In this document: piece after piece, positions 23,480-30,626 of the stretch
Position numbering within the stretch: position 1 is the stretch's first letter
Layout: each line of letters opens with the position of its first letter
NCBI GenBank assembly: GCA_017557605.1
Contig: JAFYYJ010000056.1
Location: 1-60,123, forward strand
Reading direction: 5' to 3'
DNA: 60,123 bases
Source: Salinivirgaceae bacterium
GTDB lineage: Bacteria > Bacteroidota > Bacteroidia > Bacteroidales > SZUA-534
Translations under genes and position numbers: made by a program
Notes under the pieces: generated by a model
The model's database searches: none
Told to the model about the DNA's origin: nothing
What the model saw: only the letters and a program-made list of their open reading frames with translations

Positions 23480-24760
23480 TTATCGTTCTTCTTCATGTTT
23501 ATAATCGAATGTTATGGCAAAAACGACAGCCACAACAAGCGCAAATCCGGCAAAAATGTACCATGCTGTTGACCAACCTGCCATGACATCGAACTGCTGA
23601 TTGGCGGCTGACGGCTGATAGACGAAATGATTGACAACCGCGCTGGCGCAATAAGAACCAATGGTGGCTCCAAGTCCGTTTGTCATCATCATAAACACGC
23701 CCTGCGCGCTCGAGCGGATGCCTTCGTCGGTGTTTCTATCGACGAAAAGAGAGCCGCTGATGTTGAAGAAATCGAATGCCACGCCATATACAATCATCGA
23801 AAGGATGAACAACCAGACGCCGTCGGACGGGTTACCAAGGCCGAAGAAACCGAAACGGAACACCCATGCAAGCATCGATATGAGCATCACCTTCTTAATG
23901 CCGAAGCGTTTTAAAAAGAACGGTATCAGTAAGATACAAAGCGTCTCTGATATCTGCGACAACGAGCTCAGCATAATGTTGTGCTTTACGGCAAACGAGT
24001 CGGCATAAACCGGATTTTTGCCGAAATCGCCAAGGAAAGTGCCTGCAAATCCGTTAGTTACCTGCAAGCACATGCCCAACAGGAACGAGAAGATGAAGAA
24101 AAGGCACATCTTCTTCTGTTTGAAAAGTGTGAACGCGCGCAGTCCGAGCGCCTCTACTATCGAAGCCGACGACTTGCCGCCATTGACCGGGCAAGCGGGC
24201 AGTGTGAACGAATAAACAGCCAGCACCCCACCCCATATTGCCGACACAAACATCTGCATGTAGTTGTTTTTGAAGCCTGTAAGGTCGACAATCCACATTG
24301 AGATGATGAAGCCGATTGTGCCGAAGACACGAATGGGCGGAAAATCGCGCACAGTGTCGAGTCCGGCACGTGTCAAAGCATTGTACGACACCGAGTTACC
24401 TAGTGCGATTGTCGGCATAAAAAACGCCACGCTGACGGCATAGAACGGGAACAGCTGCGCAAAAGTGACACTGTCGCCGTAGCGAAGCCCCATGTATCCG
24501 GCCAAAGCCATAAACAATGCCGCCAGAGCGTTACAGATGCCCAGAAGTTTCTGCGCCGGAATCCATTTGTCGGCCACAATGCCGATGAGTGCCGGCATAA
24601 AAAGCGATACTATGCCCTGAATGGCAAAAAACGAGCCTATTTGCGGCCCCATTCCCACTCTGCCCAGATAGATGCCCAGCGAGCAGAGATAAGCGCCCCA
24701 AACGGCAAAAATCAGGAAGTTCATCGCTATCAAGCGCGATTTTAATAAAGCTGAGTTCAT
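23480..24760 (-). CDS. MFS transporter, NupG-like nucleoside permease family
   Basis: 426 residues with about 12 hydrophobic segments. The N terminus MNFLIFAVWGAYLCSLGIYL and the block GNSVSYNAL...RDFPPIRVFGTIGFI are typical of the nucleoside:proton symporter (NupG/XapB) branch of the major facilitator family. Substrate is therefore probably nucleosides, but this is by family only. The preceding 50-residue gene ends one base before its start, and the ROK kinase follows after 157 bases. Confidence 0.82.
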   Translation of the reverse strand: MNSALLKSRLIAMNFLIFAVWGAYLCSLGIYLGRVGMGPQIGSFFAIQGIVSLFMPALIGIVADKWIPAQKLLGICNALAALFMALAGYMGLRYGDSVTFAQLFPFYAVSVAFFMPTIALGNSVSYNALTRAGLDTVRDFPPIRVFGTIGFIISMWIVDLTGFKNNYMQMFVSAIWGGVLAVYSFTLPACPVNGGKSSASIVEALGLRAFTLFKQKKMCLFFIFSFLLGMCLQVTNGFAGTFLGDFGKNPVYADSFAVKHNIMLSSLSQISETLCILLIPFFLKRFGIKKVMLISMLAWVFRFGFFGLGNPSDGVWLFILSMIVYGVAFDFFNISGSLFVDRNTDEGIRSSAQGVFMMMTNGLGATIGSYCASAVVNHFVYQPSAANQQFDVMAGWSTAWYIFAGFALVVAVVFAITFDYKHEEER

Positions 24761-24761
24761 T

Positions 24762-24914
24762 TTATTTTTGATTTTCGATTATTGATTTTTGATTATTCGG
24801 ATGTGGCGGTGCGGCTTTCTTCGGTTTGTATTTGCCAAGTTTCTTGGCCTTCTCCCACGCGGCCTTTTTAGCCTCGTACTCCTCATAATGTCGCTCTAAA
24901 TAATTGTCTGCCAT
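24762..24914 (-). CDS. Small basic protein upstream of the transporter, unknown
   Basis: 50 codons: starts MADNYLERHYEEYEAKKAAW, ends in KSIIENQK. It is highly charged with many Lys, Glu and Ala, probably helical in the first half, then a Pro/Lys turn (YKPKKAAPPHP). The stop codon lies one base before the NupG-like start, so the two are very likely translationally coupled. I recall similar short proteins in Bacteroidales, but cannot assign a role. The low-GC tail after PHPNNQK could be spacer sequence captured by the frame. Confidence 0.6.
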   Translation of the reverse strand: MADNYLERHYEEYEAKKAAWEKAKKLGKYKPKKAAPPHPNNQKSIIENQK

Positions 24915-25153
24915 AATATTACAATCGATTTACATTATCGGTTTAAATACATAAACTGAATACGTAAACGTAAACAAAAATCGGAAACCAAAATCGGAAA
25001 CTGACGGCACAAACTAAAAATCGGCATTAATTAGCAGCATCGCTAACCGATAAAAAATCCAATTTTATTGAGAAAAACATCGTGTTTCGTCTATCAGAAA
25101 ATGAATTGAAACTTTTTTGTAGGATATTAGCGAGCGAATTAAATCACATTAAT

Positions 25154-26587
25154 ATGAATAAATCGAACATTATTATGGCATGTGCTCTGACCTTGATGGC
25201 GACTGCATGCAACAAGGTGAACCCGACATCGGACCCGGCGCTGAAACCGCAACCCGGACAGTGCCGCAATATGCTTCTTGAGGCAGGCTACACTCAGGAA
25301 CAAATCGACGCCAAGTTGAACGAGACTTTCTACAATCTGTTCGAAGGCGAGAATAAAATCTATTTTGAGGTTGAAGACTCGATGGCCTACATCTCCGACA
25401 TCAAGAACAACGATGTGCGCACCGAAGGCATGAGCTACGGTCTGATGATTGCCGTACAATGGGATAAGCAAGAGATGTTCAACAAGTTATGGCGTTGGAC
25501 AAAGAAATATATGCAGCATCAGAGTGGACCGCGCGAGGCTTATTTTGCCTGGAGCTGCAAGATAACCGGCGAACAGAACTCTTCCGGCTCAGCATCTGAC
25601 GGCGAGTTGTATTTCATCACATCGCTTATCTTGGCATCGAACCAGTGGGGCAACGATGGCGAATTCAATTATTTAGGTGAGGCACAGCGCATTCTGAACG
25701 CAATGTTCTCGCACAAAGGCTATAACGAGAATCCGGGATTCCGCCCGTTTGGACAGCGTCCGCCGCAAAATGCCGACGGCCAAAAGCCTGACGGTCAGAA
25801 ACCAGACCGTAAACCAGGCGAAGGCCCGCAACACAAGCCAGGCGAGGCTCCGCAGATGCCAGCCTTCCGCCCCGGCATGAAATTCCCCGAACCTGAGATT
25901 CTGAACCTTATCAACACAAAAGAGATGCTGATAACTTTTGTGCCCGATGGCTTTGGCGCAGGCTACACTGACCCGTCGTATCACATTCCGGCATTCTACG
26001 AGATTTGGGCTAAATACGCTGAAGACGGCCGCTCCGACTTCTGGATGGAATGTGCCCGCAAATCGCGCGAGTATCTGCACAAGGCTTGCGACTCAATAAC
26101 CGGCCTCAATCCTGACTATTCGAACTACGACGGCTCGGTTATGGCACCGATGATGCGCGGCGACTGGGGCGCAAAATTCCGCTTCGACTCGTGGCGCGTG
26201 CCAATGAACATCGCTCTTGACTACACATGGAGCGGCGCCGACGCCGACTGGCAGTTCGACTACGGATACCGCATTCAGTCGTTCTTCCGCAGCCAGGGCG
26301 TAAGCACTTTTGTAGACCAGTACAACCTCGACGGCACACCGGTTGAGAACATTGCCGCTGCCGGCGGATACAAGGCTCTGCGCCACTCTATCGGTCTTGT
26401 GGGCACTGTTGCCGCCGTGTCGCTGACACAGCCGCTGCGCAACAGCCGCGACTTTATCGATGAACTTTGGAACTCGAAGCACGAACCATACGAAGACGGA
26501 TACTTCGACGCATACTACGACGGTCTGCTCAACCTGTTTGCCTTGATGCACCTGAGCGGCCGCTACACTCCTATTGATAAGAAATAA
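25154..26587 (+). CDS. Glycoside hydrolase family 8 lipoprotein
   Basis: 477 residues. Signal sequence with lipobox-like LMATACNK (Cys near residue 17), so it is a probable lipoprotein. The GH8 (alpha/alpha)6-barrel is recognised by DVRTEGMSYGLMIAVQ (general-acid Glu), WSCKITGE, SASDGELYFITSLILA, TDPSYHIPAFYEIWAKY, FRFDSWRVPMNIALDYTWSG and YFDAYYDGLLNL. Family members hydrolyse beta-1,4 glucan, xylan or chitosan; the pattern is closest to the reducing-end xylose-releasing type, but substrate is open. A Pro/Lys/Gly/Gln-rich insert of about 45 residues sits inside the domain (bases ~25745-25890). The ATG at 25154 is chosen because the signal sequence starts there; the GTG at 25082 adds an unlikely extension. 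Confidence 0.88.
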   Translation: MNKSNIIMACALTLMATACNKVNPTSDPALKPQPGQCRNMLLEAGYTQEQIDAKLNETFYNLFEGENKIYFEVEDSMAYISDIKNNDVRTEGMSYGLMIAVQWDKQEMFNKLWRWTKKYMQHQSGPREAYFAWSCKITGEQNSSGSASDGELYFITSLILASNQWGNDGEFNYLGEAQRILNAMFSHKGYNENPGFRPFGQRPPQNADGQKPDGQKPDRKPGEGPQHKPGEAPQMPAFRPGMKFPEPEILNLINTKEMLITFVPDGFGAGYTDPSYHIPAFYEIWAKYAEDGRSDFWMECARKSREYLHKACDSITGLNPDYSNYDGSVMAPMMRGDWGAKFRFDSWRVPMNIALDYTWSGADADWQFDYGYRIQSFFRSQGVSTFVDQYNLDGTPVENIAAAGGYKALRHSIGLVGTVAAVSLTQPLRNSRDFIDELWNSKHEPYEDGYFDAYYDGLLNLFALMHLSGRYTPIDKK

Positions 26588-26614
26588 TTGAGGATTATAG
26601 AATTAGTAACGAAA

Positions 26615-26648
26615 AATCCCCGATGCCAATGGTACCGGGGATTTTTTA
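26615..26648 (+). terminator. Bidirectional terminator between the GH8 gene and tRNA-Arg(TCT)
   Basis: Stem ATCCCCG/CGGGGAT with a 13-base loop, A-run on the left and T-run on the right. It serves the GH8 gene on the plus strand and, with its T-run on the other strand, the tRNA on the minus strand. Confidence 0.85.
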
Positions 26649-26725
26649 TGGTGATTCCGTTGGGATTCGAACCCAAGACCCACAGCTTAGAAGGCTGTTG
26701 CTCTATCCAGCTGAGCTACGGAACC
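26649..26725 (-). tRNA. tRNA-Arg (anticodon TCT)
   Basis: Cloverleaf read on the minus strand: acceptor GGTTCCG with CGGAATC, D-arm AGCTCAGCTGGATAGAGC with normal G18-G19, anticodon stem ACAGC/GCTGT around CTTCTAA giving anticodon TCT, and T-loop TTCGAAT. The 3' CCA is encoded (26649-26651). It decodes AGA (and AGG by wobble). Confidence 0.97.
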
Positions 26726-26842
26726 ATAGTTCGCTTTTGCGGCTGCAAAAATAAGCCATTATCATTCCTTTACAACAATTATAGAATAAAAAAGTTAGTT
26801 TATTTGCTGTTGGAAACGACGACGATAATATAAGCATCAAAA

Positions 26843-27481
26843 ATGACAGATAACGACATTTGCATATTAAGCACCGCCTATTGGCCGCCTGTTCAGTGGT
26901 TTACAAAGATTGTCAGCCACCGGCAAGTGCTGATAGAGCAATTTGAGACCTTCCCAAAACAGAGCTACCGCAACCGCTGTGCGCTCTATGGCCCCAACTG
27001 CGTCCAAACGCTGCAAGTGCCTATTTTGAAGGGCGATACGCACAACCCGATGACGCGCGACATCCGCATATCGTACAACACGCCGTGGCAGAAGAACCAT
27101 TTCTATACAATCCGTTCGCTCTACAAGTCGTCGCCCTATTTCGACTATTATGTCGACGATATTGAGCCGTTCTACACGCAGCGTTTTGATTATTTGCTTG
27201 ACTATAACCGTGCAATACTCGAAGTGTGCTTAAAATGGCTGAAAATGCCCGATAACACGCTTCTGACCGATGATTACGTCCGCACGCCCGACTGCCCCGA
27301 CTATCGCAACACAATACATCCCAAAACATCGCACCAAGCGCCCGATGAGTATTTTGTGGCGCAACCTTACACGCAGGTTTTCGACGAGCGTTTCGGTTTC
27401 ATTCCCAATCTCTCAATCATCGACCTTGTGATGAATTGCGGACCGGAGGCGAAAGACGTGCTGAAGGAATGTTGCGTGTAA
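26843..27481 (+). CDS. WbqC-like family protein
   Basis: 212 residues, soluble. The N-terminal block STAYWPPVQWFTKI and the downstream NRCALYGPNCVQTLQVPI, SYNTPWQKNHFYTIRSLY and YFDYY are characteristic of the WbqC-like family (PF08889). Members occur in O-antigen clusters and elsewhere and are thought to be involved in sugar or amino-acid transfer chemistry; the reaction is not established. It stands alone, after the tRNA and before a convergent Sel1 gene. Confidence 0.8.
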   Translation: MTDNDICILSTAYWPPVQWFTKIVSHRQVLIEQFETFPKQSYRNRCALYGPNCVQTLQVPILKGDTHNPMTRDIRISYNTPWQKNHFYTIRSLYKSSPYFDYYVDDIEPFYTQRFDYLLDYNRAILEVCLKWLKMPDNTLLTDDYVRTPDCPDYRNTIHPKTSHQAPDEYFVAQPYTQVFDERFGFIPNLSIIDLVMNCGPEAKDVLKECCV

Positions 27482-27506
27482 AATTCTGGTTATAAAATTG
27501 TTATAA

Positions 27507-27526
27507 GGACGCGATTAATCGCGTCC
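27507..27526. repeat. GGACGCGATTAATCGCGTCC palindrome
   Basis: Perfect 20-bp palindrome followed by CTAC, in the gap between the WbqC-like stop codon and the Sel1 gene stop codon. Third copy of the family seen around the first S74 gene. It might act as a convergent terminator, but no T-run follows. Confidence 0.75.
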
Positions 27527-27535
27527 CTACATTTA

Positions 27536-30436
27536 TTATCGTTGTTCTAATTTCTTTTGTGCGCCTTTATGCCCCTGTTCGGCGGCTTTTTCGTACCAGC
27601 GGAAGGCTTCGTCGCGGTCAACAGCAACGCCGTAGCCTTTCTCATAGCACAGCCCGACATTGAACTGTGATGTATACTCGTCCTGCTCGGCGGCTTTCGA
27701 GAACCATTCGAAGGCTTTCTCATAATCGCGGTCAACACCTTTTCCGTTTTTGTATAGAATGGCGATGCCAGACATGGCGTACGGGTCGTTTCCTTGCTCA
27801 ACGGCTTTTAAATAACATTCAAGAGCCTTCTCGTAATTCTTTTCGACACCTTGTCCGAGTTGATAACAGAGCCCCAAACGCGTTTGTGCATCAGCATTGT
27901 CCTGCTCCGCCGATTTGGAATAGAGTTCAAATGCTTTTTCAAAGTCCTTCGCAACGCCGTGGCCCTGTTCGTAGCACATTCCCAAACACAATTGCGCGAT
28001 TTCGTTTTCATATTCAGCAGCACGTGTGTACCACTCCACAGCCTTCTCGTAATTCTGCTCAACGCCACATTCTCCTTGGTCATAGGAGAAACCCAATTTA
28101 ACTTGAGCGTTAGTAAAGTCAAGCTCGGCAGCCTTAGTGTACCATTCAATGGCTTTCTTAAAATCCTGCTCCACGCCTAATCCGTTCTCATAAAGATAGG
28201 CAATGCTGTATTGTGCGTTAAAATTATCCTGCTCGGCGGCTTTGGTGTACCATTCAAGAGCTTTTCCGTAATCCTGCTCCACACCGTATCCCTCGGCATA
28301 ATTATCGCCTAAAACGCATTGTGCTGCATCGTTTCCCAGCTCGGCAGCCTTAGTAAGCCACTCGATTGATTTTTCATTATCGAACACCTCGGTACCTTCG
28401 AACGAATAAACTAACCCCAGAGAATATATTGCATCGACATTGCCTTGCACCGCCGCCTTGGAGTACCATTTAATAGCTTTTGCAAAATCGTGCCCCGCAT
28501 AGTCTTTGTTGATGTATATTAGTCCTAATAGCTTTTGTGCCTCCAAATGTCCTTGCTCGGCAGCTTTGGTGAACCACTCAACGGCTTTGTCCAAATCTTC
28601 TTCAACATCCACCCCGATGTAGTATTTATAGCCCATTTGGTATTGCGCTTCGGCATCGCCTTGCTCGGCTGATTTGGCTTGCGCCTCTTGTTCCGATACC
28701 TCTTTAGACAAACGTTCGAAATCGCATTTTGCTAAAAAATCTCCTTGTTCAGCGGCTTTGGCGTACCATTCAATGGCTTTTTTATAATCTTTTGCAGTAC
28801 CATCTCCGTATTCATAAAGCCCTCCCAGAATGGATTGTGCGGTTACGTGTCCTTGTTCGGCGGCTTTGGTGAGCCATTCAATTGCTTTTTCTAAGTCTTG
28901 CGCGACAATTTCACCCATCCTATAGTGATATCCCAAACGGTATTGTCCTTCAACATTTCCTTGTTCGGCTGATTTGGCAAACAGCTCAATTGCTTTCTCA
29001 TTATTCTTCTCAACGCCCAATCCGTTCAAATAGCAGTCGGCTAACTGATTGTAAGCCTCGGCGTTACCTCGCTCAGCCGATTTGGTGTACCACTCAACGG
29101 CTTTCTGATAATCCTGCTCCACACCGCTGCCTTTTCGGTAGCAGTCGCCAACAACGCACTGCGCGTGGGCGTCGCCCTGCCCGGCTCTTTTCAGAAAACC
29201 ATCGAACACATCTTGTAAGGTCTTTATTGCCTGTTCATAACCTTGTTGGGCTGACATTTCGAGCAGTCGGGTGGCAAATTCGAAATTCTTTTCAACGCCT
29301 TGTCCCTTGGCATAGCAAATGGCCAGATTGTATTGAGCAATTGGTTCGCCTTGGTTGACCGCCTTGGTGAGCCATTCAACGGCTTTCGCGTAATCCTGCT
29401 TCACACCATTGCCGGTCTTGTAGCAATAACCCAGGTTGCATTGCGCCGCCGCATCGCCTTCATTAGCGGCTTTGGTCAGCAAATCGACATTCATGGGCAC
29501 ACCAGTTCCTGTTTTTTGGAATAATTCCAGTTTTTCTTTCGCTGCGTCAAATCCCTGTTCGGCGGCTTTCTGGTACCACTCGGCGGCTTTTGTGTAATCC
29601 TGCTCAACGCCGTTTCCGAACTCATAACAGCAGGCTAAATTACATTGCGCGCTAGAGGAACCTTGTTCAGCCGACTTGGTAAACCATTCGACAGCTTTCG
29701 AATAGTCTTTGGCCACACCTTTTGCGTCAGCATAACAGCTTCCCAAGTTGTTTTGCGCTGCCGCATGACCTTGCTCCGCCGCTTTAGTGTAATACTCAAC
29801 GGCTTTTTCAAGGTTCTTCTCAACGCCTTTTCCAAATTCGTAGTTGACACCAAGGCTGTAATTAGCCTGTACATCTCCCTGCTCCGCCGCTTTGGTGTAC
29901 CATTCGTTGGCTTTCTTTAAATCCTGTGCCACTCCTTGCCCAAATTCGTATAAACAGCCCAAACGACCTTGAGCGGTTGCGTTCCCTTGCTTTGCCGCTT
30001 TGGCATACCATTCGGCGGCTTTTGCGTAATCTTGCGCCACTCCCTTGCCGCTTTCATAGCATGAACCCAAGCATAATTGTGCAAGGGCAAGGTTTTGTTC
30101 TGCGGCTTTGGCGTACCATTCAGCGGCTTTTTCAAAGTCCTGTGCAACACCATATCCGTTCAGATAACAAATGGCCAGATTATGCTGCGCACCGCCGTGC
30201 CCTTGCTTCGCCGCTTTGGCAAACCATTCTGCGGCTTTGGCATAATCCTGCGCCACGCCCTTCCCGTTCAAATAACACAATCCCAGGTTATGTTGCGCGT
30301 CAGTGTAGCCCGCTTCGGCAGCCTTGGTGTAGAATTTGACGGCCTCGCCAAAATCGGGCTCGGTGCCTTTTCCCATTTCGAAGGCCACACCCATTCCGAA
30401 ATTGAATTTTGCTTTCAGCTTATCGAAAAGTCCCAT
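27536..30436 (-). CDS. Sel1-repeat protein (about 26 repeats)
   Basis: 966 residues, almost entirely 36-residue Sel1-like (TPR-related) helical repeats of the type DYAKAAEWYAKAAEQGDAxAQxxLGxCYExGxGV. There is no signal peptide; the start is MGLFDKLKAKFNFGMGVAFE, so it is probably cytoplasmic. Sel1 arrays act as protein-protein interaction scaffolds. A slightly irregular unit near residues 300-330 (TGTGVPMNVDLLTKAANEG) and another near 400 (VFDGFLKRAGQGDAHAQC) interrupt the array and divide it into sub-blocks. A -7 box lies about 56 bases upstream. Partner unknown; its neighbour is an S74 fibre gene. Confidence 0.9.
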   Translation of the reverse strand: MGLFDKLKAKFNFGMGVAFEMGKGTEPDFGEAVKFYTKAAEAGYTDAQHNLGLCYLNGKGVAQDYAKAAEWFAKAAKQGHGGAQHNLAICYLNGYGVAQDFEKAAEWYAKAAEQNLALAQLCLGSCYESGKGVAQDYAKAAEWYAKAAKQGNATAQGRLGCLYEFGQGVAQDLKKANEWYTKAAEQGDVQANYSLGVNYEFGKGVEKNLEKAVEYYTKAAEQGHAAAQNNLGSCYADAKGVAKDYSKAVEWFTKSAEQGSSSAQCNLACCYEFGNGVEQDYTKAAEWYQKAAEQGFDAAKEKLELFQKTGTGVPMNVDLLTKAANEGDAAAQCNLGYCYKTGNGVKQDYAKAVEWLTKAVNQGEPIAQYNLAICYAKGQGVEKNFEFATRLLEMSAQQGYEQAIKTLQDVFDGFLKRAGQGDAHAQCVVGDCYRKGSGVEQDYQKAVEWYTKSAERGNAEAYNQLADCYLNGLGVEKNNEKAIELFAKSAEQGNVEGQYRLGYHYRMGEIVAQDLEKAIEWLTKAAEQGHVTAQSILGGLYEYGDGTAKDYKKAIEWYAKAAEQGDFLAKCDFERLSKEVSEQEAQAKSAEQGDAEAQYQMGYKYYIGVDVEEDLDKAVEWFTKAAEQGHLEAQKLLGLIYINKDYAGHDFAKAIKWYSKAAVQGNVDAIYSLGLVYSFEGTEVFDNEKSIEWLTKAAELGNDAAQCVLGDNYAEGYGVEQDYGKALEWYTKAAEQDNFNAQYSIAYLYENGLGVEQDFKKAIEWYTKAAELDFTNAQVKLGFSYDQGECGVEQNYEKAVEWYTRAAEYENEIAQLCLGMCYEQGHGVAKDFEKAFELYSKSAEQDNADAQTRLGLCYQLGQGVEKNYEKALECYLKAVEQGNDPYAMSGIAILYKNGKGVDRDYEKAFEWFSKAAEQDEYTSQFNVGLCYEKGYGVAVDRDEAFRWYEKAAEQGHKGAQKKLEQR

Positions 30437-30491
30437 ATTTTCAATGTTTTAGATTTGTATTGTTTTTCGTATTAATTGTTTTTGATTATTA

Positions 30492-30499
30492 CAAAGCTA
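30492..30499 (-). promoter_or_regulatory. -7 promoter box of the Sel1 gene
   Basis: TAGCTTTG on the minus strand fits TAnnTTTG and predicts a start near 30487, with a leader of about 50 bases. No good -33 TTG seen. Confidence 0.45.
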
Positions 30500-30556
30500 A
30501 AATAAAATGCAAGAAAATGTTGCCTATTGCCCGAACATCCGCCATAAAAACGCATT

Positions 30557-30592
30557 AAAAAAGGTTCCAACCGTATGGTTGGAACCTTTTTT
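30557..30592 (-). terminator. Intrinsic terminator of S74 fibre gene 2
   Basis: Stem AAGGTTCCAACC/GGTTGGAACCTT with a short loop and a six-base A/T run on each side, 35-70 bases after the stop codon at 30627. It separates this gene from the Sel1 gene. A degenerate palindromic sequence CGGACGCGGCACGCCACATC (30601-30620) lies between stop codon and terminator. Confidence 0.9.
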
Positions 30593-30626
30593 ATACGTTG
30601 CGGACGCGGCACGCCACATCCCTACA

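Noticed and set aside
26615..26648. Riboswitch or attenuator before the WbqC-like gene
   Set aside because: The hairpin lies directly after the GH8 stop codon and beside a tRNA end, so a bidirectional terminator is the simpler reading.
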